DNA from: an uncultured Christensenellaceae bacterium
GTDB taxonomy: Bacteria > Bacillota > Clostridia > Christensenellales > Pumilibacteraceae
Reading direction: 5' to 3'
DNA: 64,000 nucleotides
Assembly: GCA_910586925.1 (NCBI GenBank)
Contig: CAJUKG010000002.1
Coordinates: 124,001 to 188,000 of the forward strand
Below, one piece after another: positions 54,788 to 61,391 of this stretch. Numbering within the stretch: the first letter of the stretch is position 1; each line of letters opens with the position of its first letter. The notes below the pieces were generated by a model. That model made no database searches. It was not told where the DNA came from and saw only the letters and a program-made list of their open reading frames with translations. The translations under genes and the position numbers were made by a program.

Positions 54788-55717
54788 TTACGCCTTGCCT
54801 GCGCAGCCGAGCACGTGTACGAGCTTGTGGCGAACACATTCGGTGACGAGTTTTCTGCCGTCGCCGAGGTATTGGCGGGGATCGAAGTGCGCGGGGTTCT
54901 CGGCAAAGTGCTTGCGAACGGCGGCGGTGAATGCAAGACGCAGGTCGGAATCGACGTTGATCTTGCAAACGGCGAGCGACGACGCTTTACGGAGCAGTTC
55001 TTCGGGAATACCTTTCGCGCCGGGCATCGTGCCGCCGAAGTCGTTGACCATTTTTACGTAGTCGGGGAGAACGGAGCTTGCGCCGTGGAGAACGATAGGG
55101 AACTTCGGGAGAAGTTCGGAAACTTTTTCGAGAATATCGAAACGGAGTTTCGCTTCGCCTTTGAACTTAAACGCGCCGTGGCTGGTGCCGATGGCGATGG
55201 CGAGCGAGTCGACGCCCGTTTTTGCGACGAATTCCGCCGCTTCTTCGGGATCGGTATATAGCGCGTCGGAATCGGACACTTTTACGTTATCCTCGACGCC
55301 CGCGAGTCTGCCGAGTTCCGCTTCTACGACCACGCCGTGATCGTGAGCATACTTGACGACCTGCGAGGTGATCTTGATGTTCTCCGCGAGCGGGTGAGAG
55401 GACGCGTCGATCATGACCGAGGTGAATCCGTCTTTGATCGCTTCGACGCAAAGATCGTAGGAATCGCCGTGATCGAGATGCAGACAGATGGGCAGTCCGG
55501 AATCTTCGACTGCGGCTTGAACCATTTTGGTAAGGTATTTGGGATTGGCGTACTTGCGCGCACTCGACGATACCTGAAGAATGAGCGGAGCGTTCTCGAG
55601 CTTGCCCGCTTCGACGATACCCTGAATGGTTTCCATGTTGTTCACGTTGAACGCGCCGATGGCATATCCGCCTTCGTAAGCTTTGGCGAACATGTCCTTT
55701 GTAGTTACTAACGGCAT
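54788..55717 (-). CDS. fba: Class II fructose-bisphosphate aldolase
   Basis: A 309-residue zinc-dependent aldolase. Metal and substrate sites are 'LHLDHGDSYD', 'EAELGRLAGVED', 'IGTSHGAFK' and 'VLHGASSVLP'. GGAGG lies 11 nt before the ATG. It is monocistronic, has its own terminator, and is divergent from the M29 aminopeptidase gene. Together with pfkA and gap in this window it covers upper and middle glycolysis. Confidence 0.95.
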   Translation of the reverse strand: MPLVTTKDMFAKAYEGGYAIGAFNVNNMETIQGIVEAGKLENAPLILQVSSSARKYANPKYLTKMVQAAVEDSGLPICLHLDHGDSYDLCVEAIKDGFTSVMIDASSHPLAENIKITSQVVKYAHDHGVVVEAELGRLAGVEDNVKVSDSDALYTDPEEAAEFVAKTGVDSLAIAIGTSHGAFKFKGEAKLRFDILEKVSELLPKFPIVLHGASSVLPDYVKMVNDFGGTMPGAKGIPEELLRKASSLAVCKINVDSDLRLAFTAAVRKHFAENPAHFDPRQYLGDGRKLVTECVRHKLVHVLGCAGKA

Positions 55718-55771
55718 AATGTTTTGTTACCTCCGAAAAAACATTTTGACTTGAGCCTTAACTCTACGTAC

Positions 55772-55777
55772 ATTATA
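55772..55777 (-). promoter_or_regulatory. -10 box of the aldolase gene
   Basis: TATAAT on the minus strand, 54 bp before the start codon; the -35 region is weak (TAGTCA-like), so only the -10 is supported. Confidence 0.45.
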
Positions 55778-55808
55778 ACATATTCATTGCAATTTGACTA
55801 CTGTTTTA

Positions 55809-55837
55809 TTGACTTTTTTTCCAAAAAGAATTATAAT
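55809..55837 (+). promoter_or_regulatory. Promoter of the M29 aminopeptidase gene
   Basis: TTGACT (55809-55814), a 17-bp spacer, TATAAT (55832-55837), divergent from the aldolase promoter. Confidence 0.75.
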
Positions 55838-55901
55838 GTTTGTAATGCGGCGACGGGGCGTATCGAGCGAGTGCGACAGCCGCCGCGTAAGAGGTGTATT
55901 T

Positions 55902-57017
55902 ATGAAAGACGAAAGAATGACGAAGCTTGCGCACAACCTTGTGAATTACTCGATTTCCGCGCGGCGCGGCGACAAGGTGCTCGTAGAAGCGTTTGACGTG
56001 CCGTATCCGCTCGTTAACGAGATAATCAAGGAAATTTACGCAGTCGGGGCACAGGCGTTTGTGACCAACATAGACACGCGTGTGAGAGCGCAACTTCTCA
56101 AGGGCGCGAGCGACGGTCAGCTCGAGCTTTGGAGCAAGCACGACGCCGCGGTCATGGCGGATATGGATTGCTATATCGGGCTTCGCGGCGGCGACAACGC
56201 GTACGAAAATTCCTGCGTTCCGCCCGAACGCATGGATAAATACATGAGCATTTATTCGCATCCCGTTCATCACGAGATACGCGTCAAAAAGACGCGGTGG
56301 GTAGTGCTTCGCTATCCGTCGCCGTCCATGGCTCAGCTTGCATGTATGTCAACCGAGCAGTTCGAGGACCATTATTTCAACGTGTGCAATCTCGACTATT
56401 CCAAAATGGACAAGGCTATGAACGCATTGAAGTCGCTCATGGAAAAGACGGACAAAGTGCGCATCGTCGCAAAAGACACCGATCTCACGTTCTCCATTAA
56501 AGGTATCCCCGCCGTCAAGTGCGCGGGGCGGGCGAATATCCCCGACGGCGAAGTGTACACCGCGCCCGTCAAGAATTCCGTAAACGGCGTTATCGCATAT
56601 AACACCCCCACTGTTTATAACGGCACGAAGTTCGAGTGGGTGAAGCTCACTTTCGAGAACGGCAAAATAGTCGCCGCGGACAGCTCGAATAAAGAGAAGT
56701 CGGACGCGATCTTCGCTACCGACGACGGTGCGAAATACGTCGGCGAGTTCGCGATCGGCGTCAATCCCTATATAACCGAAGCGATCGGCGATATACTTTT
56801 CGACGAGAAGATCTCGGGGTCTATCCATTTCACGCCCGGCTGCTGTTATGACGACGCCGATAACGGCAATGTGTCGGCGGTGCATTGGGACTTGGTGTTG
56901 CGGCAGACGCAGGACGTCGGCGGCGGCGCGATTTATTTCGACGACGTGCTCATTCGCGAGAACGGAAGGTTCGTCGTAAAAGAACTGCTCGGGCTTAATC
57001 CCGAGAACCTCAAATAA
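55902..57017 (+). CDS. M29-family aminopeptidase (AmpS/PepS type)
   Basis: A 371-residue metallo-aminopeptidase of the thermophilic/PepS family. Likely metal ligands are in 'NIPDGEVYTAP', 'YVGEFAIGVNPYITEAIGD', 'GSIHFTPG' and 'SAVHWDLV'. The ATG at 55902, preceded by GAGGTG, gives the family N-terminus 'MKDERMTKLAHNLVNYS'. It would act in the cytoplasm on short peptides. A small membrane protein gene follows 19 nt later. Confidence 0.92.
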   Translation: MKDERMTKLAHNLVNYSISARRGDKVLVEAFDVPYPLVNEIIKEIYAVGAQAFVTNIDTRVRAQLLKGASDGQLELWSKHDAAVMADMDCYIGLRGGDNAYENSCVPPERMDKYMSIYSHPVHHEIRVKKTRWVVLRYPSPSMAQLACMSTEQFEDHYFNVCNLDYSKMDKAMNALKSLMEKTDKVRIVAKDTDLTFSIKGIPAVKCAGRANIPDGEVYTAPVKNSVNGVIAYNTPTVYNGTKFEWVKLTFENGKIVAADSSNKEKSDAIFATDDGAKYVGEFAIGVNPYITEAIGDILFDEKISGSIHFTPGCCYDDADNGNVSAVHWDLVLRQTQDVGGGAIYFDDVLIRENGRFVVKELLGLNPENLK

Positions 57018-57036
57018 CGCTACAGGGCAGGTAATT

Positions 57037-57654
57037 ATGTTTGAATTGAAGTATTCGATAACCGACGAGGACATGAAAAAAATCGGCAAATCGTCGGGAG
57101 TAAAGCGCACGGTGCTGTATCTTTCGGCGGCTGTTATCGGAATGGGTTTCGGTATCACGGCGGTCGTACTGCGCCCCGACACAATGCTGTTCGTCTGCGG
57201 AATATTGCTTATAGTAATGTGTACGCTGCTCGCGACTCTTACTCTCGTATTGCTGTTTTCCAAAACAACGCTCGACAGCATCGTGCCGATAGGCGACGAG
57301 CTGACGGTAACCGTAACGCATGACGATATAACGGTGGAAAGGAACGGCGAAACCGCCAAATACATGTACGAGGATATGACCGACGTGCGGCTTTACGGCG
57401 CGTACATGCTTGTGTTTTTCGGCAAGACCCGCGTGCTCGTATTCAAGAACAAAATAGTGTCCGGCGGAAATTCCCGCGAGCTGTACGAGTATGTGGAAAA
57501 GCGTGCGGGTAGGGCGTTGCCGCCCGACGTCGCCGCGCCGAGCGGCGAGGAAAACGTTTCCGAAGAAAAGCGGACGGACGGCGAGGAAACCGCTGTTGGC
57601 AATGATGAAAATACCGATCCCGAAGCGAGCGGCGACGGGGAAGAAAAAAGATAA
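57037..57654 (+). CDS. Two-helix membrane protein, YcxB-like topology
   Basis: A 205-residue protein: a short N-terminal segment ('FELKYSITDEDMKKI'), two transmembrane helices (about 27-45 and 50-72), a beta-rich domain (about 80-150) ending 'YEYVEKRAG', and an acidic disordered tail of about 50 residues rich in Glu, Asp and Ser. The layout resembles the YcxB-like family, but I am not certain of it. It is probably co-transcribed with the aminopeptidase; the function is unknown. Confidence 0.75.
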   Translation: MFELKYSITDEDMKKIGKSSGVKRTVLYLSAAVIGMGFGITAVVLRPDTMLFVCGILLIVMCTLLATLTLVLLFSKTTLDSIVPIGDELTVTVTHDDITVERNGETAKYMYEDMTDVRLYGAYMLVFFGKTRVLVFKNKIVSGGNSRELYEYVEKRAGRALPPDVAAPSGEENVSEEKRTDGEETAVGNDENTDPEASGDGEEKR

Positions 57655-57670
57655 ATTGCGTTAAAAAAAC

Positions 57671-57699
57671 TTGACGCGGTAATGTAAAGGTGATATAAT
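57671..57699 (+). promoter_or_regulatory. Promoter of gap
   Basis: TTGACG (57671-57676), a 17-bp spacer, TATAAT (57694-57699), about 60 bp before the start codon. Confidence 0.75.
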
Positions 57700-57760
57700 A
57701 TCAAAGGTGCGAAAATCACCTATCCAACACTAAATTTATAAAAACATTTTGGAGGTTTTT

Positions 57761-58837
57761 ATGGCAAACGTAAGAGTTGCAATCAATGGTTTCGGACGCA
57801 TAGGCCGTCTGGCTTTCCGTCAAATGTTCGGCGCAAAGGGCTATCAGATCGTCGCTATCAACGACTTGACAAGCCCCGCAATGCTCGCCAACCTGCTTAA
57901 GTACGACACCGCTCAAGGCGGCTACTGCGGCAAGATCGGCGAAGGTTTGCACACCGTATCGTCCAAAGAACCGGTGTTCGAAGAAGACGGCAAGACCGTC
58001 AAAGTTCCCGGCTCGATCACGGTCGACGGCAAGGAGATCACCATTTACGCGATGCCCAAAGCGCAGGATCTGCCTTGGGGCAAACTTAAAGTAGACGTCG
58101 TTCTCGAGTGCACGGGCTTCTACTGCTCGAAAGAGAAGTCGATGGCGCACATCAACGCCGGTGCGAAGAAAGTCGTTATTTCCGCGCCTGCGGGCAACGA
58201 TCTCAAGACGATCGTTTTCAGCGTCAACGAGAAAACGCTCACTCCCGACGATCAAATCATTTCGGCGGCGTCGTGCACGACCAACTGCCTCGCGCCCATG
58301 GCGAAAACGCTCAACGATTACGCGCCCATTCAGTCGGGTATCATGAGCACCATTCACGCCTACACCGGCGACCAGATGATCCTCGACGGACCTCATCGCA
58401 AAGGCGATTACCGCAGAGCGCGCGCGGGTGCGGCGAACATCGTTCCCAACTCGACCGGCGCGGCGAAAGCTATCGGTCTTGTTATACCCGAGCTTAACGG
58501 CAAGCTCATCGGCTCGGCACAGCGCGTGCCCGTTCCGACCGGCTCGACCACCATTCTCACCGCAGTCGTCAAAGGCAAAGACGTCACGAAAGATGGCATC
58601 AACGCCGCTATGAAAGCCGCCGCTTCCGAGTCTTACGGCTACAACGAAGATCCCATCGTTTCGTCCGACGTTATCGGTATGCGCTACGGCAGCCTGTTCG
58701 ACGCGACCCAGACCATGGTTTCCAAGATCGGCGACGACCTTTATCAAGTGCAGGTCGTTTCCTGGTACGACAACGAAAATTCGTACACCAGCCAGATGGT
58801 TCGTACCATTAAGTACTTTGCCGAACTCAATGCCTAA
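57761..58837 (+). CDS. gap: Glyceraldehyde-3-phosphate dehydrogenase
   Basis: A 358-residue GAPDH. 'VAINGFGRIGRLAFRQM' forms the NAD site and 'SAASCTTNCLAPMAK' holds the catalytic Cys; 'WYDNENSYTSQMV' closes the protein. It is some 20 residues longer than typical. GGAGG sits 6 nt before the ATG at 57761. It has its own promoter and terminator, and its synonymous codons favour C-ending forms more than the neighbours, as expected for a highly expressed gene. Confidence 0.97.
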   Translation: MANVRVAINGFGRIGRLAFRQMFGAKGYQIVAINDLTSPAMLANLLKYDTAQGGYCGKIGEGLHTVSSKEPVFEEDGKTVKVPGSITVDGKEITIYAMPKAQDLPWGKLKVDVVLECTGFYCSKEKSMAHINAGAKKVVISAPAGNDLKTIVFSVNEKTLTPDDQIISAASCTTNCLAPMAKTLNDYAPIQSGIMSTIHAYTGDQMILDGPHRKGDYRRARAGAANIVPNSTGAAKAIGLVIPELNGKLIGSAQRVPVPTGSTTILTAVVKGKDVTKDGINAAMKAAASESYGYNEDPIVSSDVIGMRYGSLFDATQTMVSKIGDDLYQVQVVSWYDNENSYTSQMVRTIKYFAELNA

Positions 58838-58865
58838 TCGGTCGGCGATATAATACCGTCAAACA

Positions 58866-58896
58866 AAAATTCCCTTGCAGGTAGCGAGGGAATTTT
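58866..58896. terminator. Terminator of gap, usable in both directions
   Basis: Stem AAAATTCCCT/AGGGAATTTT with an 11-nt loop, 28 bp after the gap stop; the A/T ends make it symmetrical, so it can also end the minus-strand membrane gene. Confidence 0.75.
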
Positions 58897-58928
58897 CTTA
58901 TGATTCTATGTATTGCCGTCGCGATCGT

Positions 58929-59207
58929 TTACAGCACCGCGAGCCAAATGACGGTCGCGGCGAACGCCGTCGCGAACGAACCGCAGCATATGAAGAACGC
59001 TATGCGGCACAGTATGTCGCGGCGAAAAAGCACGCACAGTCCGCCGCACAGCAGAGTGGGCACGAGTGCGGCGATAGCCGCCGCCGCGCCGAGCGGAGCT
59101 ATCTGCGGCACGCTGACCGCGATCGACGTTATAATAAGTGCGGTGATGCCGAGAAGCAGTGATAATACCGATGCGCAGATCAGAATGACGGGAATGATTT
59201 TTTTCAT
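58929..59207 (-). CDS. Small membrane protein, leaderless start
   Basis: A 92-residue hydrophobic protein with about three transmembrane helices ('IIPVILICASVLSLLLGI', 'AAAAIAALVPTLLCGGLCVL', 'FATAFAATVIWLAVL'). I chose the ATG at 59207; one 18 nt earlier (59225) is also possible. There is no Shine-Dalgarno, and a -10 box ends 8 nt before the ATG, as with dtd. The family is not recognised and it has no same-strand neighbour. Confidence 0.65.
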   Translation of the reverse strand: MKKIIPVILICASVLSLLLGITALIITSIAVSVPQIAPLGAAAAIAALVPTLLCGGLCVLFRRDILCRIAFFICCGSFATAFAATVIWLAVL

Positions 59208-59215
59208 ACACCGAT

Positions 59216-59244
59216 ATTTTAACATACATTTTATCGTTTGTCGA
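59216..59244 (-). promoter_or_regulatory. Promoter of the small membrane protein gene
   Basis: Minus strand TCGACA (59244-59239), a 17-bp spacer, TAAAAT (59221-59216). A 16-base stretch around the -10 box is identical to that at the dtd promoter. Confidence 0.55.
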
Positions 59245-59262
59245 GTATGTGGGCGAAAAAAG

Positions 59263-59292
59263 TTGACAAACGCAATTTGCGAGTGATATAAT
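59263..59292 (+). promoter_or_regulatory. Promoter of the zinc-ribbon protein gene
   Basis: TTGACA (59263-59268), an 18-bp spacer, TATAAT (59287-59292), both consensus, 42 bp before the start codon. Confidence 0.8.
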
Positions 59293-59334
59293 TAAAGTCA
59301 AAGAATATCCGTTATATCGTAAAGAGGCAGTAAC

Positions 59335-59832
59335 ATGATTTGTCCGCAATGCGGCTATGACATGGGTACGCGGAGCAAGTGCTTGCGGTGCGGTTACGAG
59401 GAAAAGACCCTCGTTGTCGTCGATGAAAAAGATAAGTCGGATTCCGACGAACCCAAACAAGAAAAAGAAGAAAAACCGGACGTTAAGATCATCGACCCGT
59501 GCAACGTGTATCTCACGCATCCTTACGGCGTGGAGGACGACGGCTATTCGTTCGGCAGTCCGTTCGCGTCGATTTTCGACGATTTGTTCGGCGACCCGAT
59601 AGGGGATCTGCTCGGCGGTTTGTTCGGCATCAATTTCGGCGGCGGGCGCGTGCGTCAACAACGCGGCAGATCGGAAGAACCGCAAAAGCGTCGGCGCAAG
59701 CAAGGTCCGATAGTGGAAATCGACAATGCCGACGTCGAAATTCTCGATGAGAACAACAAGCCCGTAAAGAAGAAAACCGAACATGCTCGGCAGGGCAAAC
59801 ATTCTCACCGTAATGACAAACACGGACGGTAA
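59335..59832 (+). CDS. Zinc-ribbon protein of unknown function
   Basis: A 165-residue protein with an N-terminal CxxC...CxxC ribbon ('CPQCGYDMGTRSKCLRCGYE'). A charged Lys/Glu linker (about 30-55), a Gly/Phe/Asp-rich centre ('IFDDLFGDPIGDLLGGLFG', about 85-105), and a basic C-terminus rich in Arg, Lys and His follow. The pattern suggests a soluble protein that binds nucleic acid or another protein, but I do not recognise a family. The promoter is one of the strongest in the window. Confidence 0.75.
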   Translation: MICPQCGYDMGTRSKCLRCGYEEKTLVVVDEKDKSDSDEPKQEKEEKPDVKIIDPCNVYLTHPYGVEDDGYSFGSPFASIFDDLFGDPIGDLLGGLFGINFGGGRVRQQRGRSEEPQKRRRKQGPIVEIDNADVEILDENNKPVKKKTEHARQGKHSHRNDKHGR

Positions 59833-59843
59833 GTAAGAGTTAT

Positions 59844-59875
59844 AAGTGCGTATTTCGAGTACGCGCTTATTTTTA
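59844..59875 (+). terminator. Terminator of the zinc-ribbon protein gene
   Basis: Stem AAGTGCGTA/TACGCGCTT (one wobble) with a 7-nt loop, then ATTTTTA; 11 bp after the stop. Confidence 0.7.
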
Positions 59876-59905
59876 TGGTATGATCGTTTATAGCAGTCTA
59901 AACGC

Positions 59906-59934
59906 TTGACATTGCGGCGAATTTGCCGTATATA
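59906..59934 (+). promoter_or_regulatory. Promoter of the sigma factor gene with palindromic spacer
   Basis: TTGACA (59906-59911), a 17-bp spacer, TATATA (59929-59934). The spacer contains a near-palindrome, CGGC-GAATTT-GCCG, that could bind a dimeric regulator. A second possible -10 (TATGAT, 59879-59884) lies upstream. Confidence 0.6.
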
Positions 59935-60004
59935 CATAATGTTCTGTATTTCGCGAACAGTACGTGCGATATTTGTTCTCGATCGTATCGAAAGAAGGTG
60001 TTAT

Positions 60005-60832
60005 ATGAAAGAAGTGAAAGGGAGTGGCGCGAGCGGCGAGCTTTTGACCGCCGAACAGGAAGCGGACCTCGCTCGGCGTGTGGCGGCGGGCGATACTACT
60101 GCGCGCGACGAGTTTATAAACCGCAATCAAGGCTTGGTGAAAATGATAGCTTACCGTTACGTAAATTCGTGTTCGGGACTCGAACTCGAGGATCTGACGC
60201 AGGCGGGCAATATCGGACTGATACATGCGGTGGATAAATTCGACCCGAGTATGGGTTATAAATTTTCGACGTATGCGACTTGGTGGGTGCGGCAAGCTAT
60301 AACCCGCGAGATAATAGACCGCGACGCCGCACTTCGACTGCCCGTGCACGTATACGAGAAACTGCGCCGTATTCGCCGCGCGTCCGCCGATATAGAACAG
60401 CGAACGGGAAAACCTGCGACCGATGCGGAGGTCGCCGCCGCGCTCGGCGAATCGGAAGATAACGTCGAGGCGTTTCGCGAAATGTCGTACATAGGCAACG
60501 CCGTGCGTATAGATGCGCCCATAGGCGACGACGGCGACGCGACGCTCGGCGACATGTTGCCGAGCAGTGACGACGATCCGTCGGTACTGCACGATGCGGT
60601 GTCGTTGCGCGCCGAAATAGAGTTCGCGCTCGAAAAACTCGATCCGCGCGAACAAGCGGTCATCAAAATGCGGTTCGGGCTTGACGACGGACAGGAGCGC
60701 ACGCTCGACGCCGTCGGCGCGAAGTATAACGTGACACGCGAACGCGTGCGACAGATCATAGACAGAGCACTTAAAAAACTGCGCTCGCCGCGAATAGCGA
60801 AACTTCTGCTGTCTGTATATAGAGATAATTAA
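60005..60832 (+). CDS. Sigma-70 family RNA polymerase sigma factor
   Basis: A 275-residue sigma factor with regions 1.2, 2, 3 and 4 but no region 1.1. Region 2 shows 'LEDLTQAGNIGLIHAVDKFD' and 'FSTYATWWVRQAITREIID'; region 3 has 'LRLPVHVYEKLRRIRRAS'; region 4 has 'VTRERVRQIIDRALKKLR'. The close RpoD/RpoS-like match with short length indicates a group 2-type alternative sigma rather than the main one. The ATG at 60005 follows AGAAGG. No anti-sigma gene is adjacent, so what it responds to is unknown. Confidence 0.9.
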   Translation: MKEVKGSGASGELLTAEQEADLARRVAAGDTTARDEFINRNQGLVKMIAYRYVNSCSGLELEDLTQAGNIGLIHAVDKFDPSMGYKFSTYATWWVRQAITREIIDRDAALRLPVHVYEKLRRIRRASADIEQRTGKPATDAEVAAALGESEDNVEAFREMSYIGNAVRIDAPIGDDGDATLGDMLPSSDDDPSVLHDAVSLRAEIEFALEKLDPREQAVIKMRFGLDDGQERTLDAVGAKYNVTRERVRQIIDRALKKLRSPRIAKLLLSVYRDN

Positions 60833-60872
60833 AAATTAATAATTAATAATTAAAAATTGCGGTCGGTTTTTA

Positions 60873-60926
60873 TCAATATGAATAATGAATAAGTACTTTG
60901 CTTTTATATTTGTTTATCGCTTTCAT
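60873..60926 (-). pseudogene. 17-codon ORF with strong ribosome site, possible gene remnant
   Basis: On the minus strand GAGGAG lies 5 nt before an ATG that opens 'MKAINKYKSKVLIHYSY', then a stop in the AT-rich repeat. The good start and abrupt end suggest the 5' end of a gene whose remainder was lost, though a short peptide or chance is possible. No clear promoter is visible. Confidence 0.3.
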
Positions 60927-61007
60927 GTTTTCTCCTCATTTTTGAGAGTAAATTAAATTGCGATGGTTGTGACTTCCGAGCGCAGTGAAGTATCTCGTTC
61001 CTTTTTG

Positions 61008-61036
61008 TCATTCAGAGCAACGCGAGGAATCTCATG
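61008..61036 (+). repeat. Dispersed intergenic repeat, copy 1
   Basis: 'TCATTCAGAGCAACGCGAGG' followed by AATCTCATG. It shares its ends with the copy at 61081 and looks like the common 'TCATT..GAGC...GAAGAATCTC' class of intergenic repeat. Confidence 0.5.
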
Positions 61037-61080
61037 TGACGCGTTGATTAGAACGATTACAAAAAAAATAAAAATCCTCA

Positions 61081-61130
61081 TGTCATTTCGACCGAACGAG
61101 CGAAGCGAGTGCGCGGAGAAATCTCATGCG
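61081..61130 (+). repeat. Dispersed intergenic repeat, copy 2
   Basis: Opens TGTCATTTCGACCGAACGAG, contains CGAAGCGAG, and ends GAGAAATCTCATGCG. Longer than copy 1, with the same start and end motifs. Confidence 0.5.
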
Positions 61131-61224
61131 GCGAGTAGTTTTCGTAACTACATAAAATCGAAATAGATTTCTATGTTGCGGAGTGCGAGGGTCTAAAGAT
61201 CGGAACGGCGCGTTCACTCCGTAG

Positions 61225-61246
61225 GGCGGGCAGACCCATGCCCGCC
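61225..61246. repeat. Perfect hairpin element
   Basis: GGCGGGCA / TGCCCGCC with a 6-nt loop, no T run, so unlikely to be a terminator. It resembles short mobile hairpin repeats found between genes. Confidence 0.45.
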
Positions 61247-61325
61247 GCTCATGCTCTCTTTTCGAGAAGTGTTGCGTCGTTCCGTCGTCATGCCTATCAC
61301 TCGAGAATGTAGGCAATACCGCAGT

Positions 61326-61363
61326 AAAAAACCCGCTCCGTACATATCGTACGGCGCGGGTTT
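61326..61363 (-). terminator. Terminator of the PFOR gene
   Basis: A 15-bp stem (61329-61343 with 61349-61363, one mismatch) with a 5-nt loop; on the minus strand it ends in a T run. It starts about 29 bp after the PFOR stop. Confidence 0.8.
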
Positions 61364-61391
61364 GCTTTTGATCATGCGAGACTAAACTTTA

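Larger units (their letters stand above)
60833..61391. other. 559-bp intergenic region with repeats and a tiny ORF
   Basis: No full-size gene is supported. It begins with an AT-rich stretch repeating TTAATAA-like units (60832-60857), then a 17-codon minus-strand ORF (60873-60926) that has a strong ribosome site, two related 'TCATT...GAATCTCATG' repeats, a hairpin element and the PFOR terminator. Confidence 0.7.

Noticed and set aside
60963..61316. Short frames in the repeat-bearing gap, on both strands
   Set aside because: They coincide with dispersed repeats and hairpins, lack ribosome sites and have no protein-like composition.
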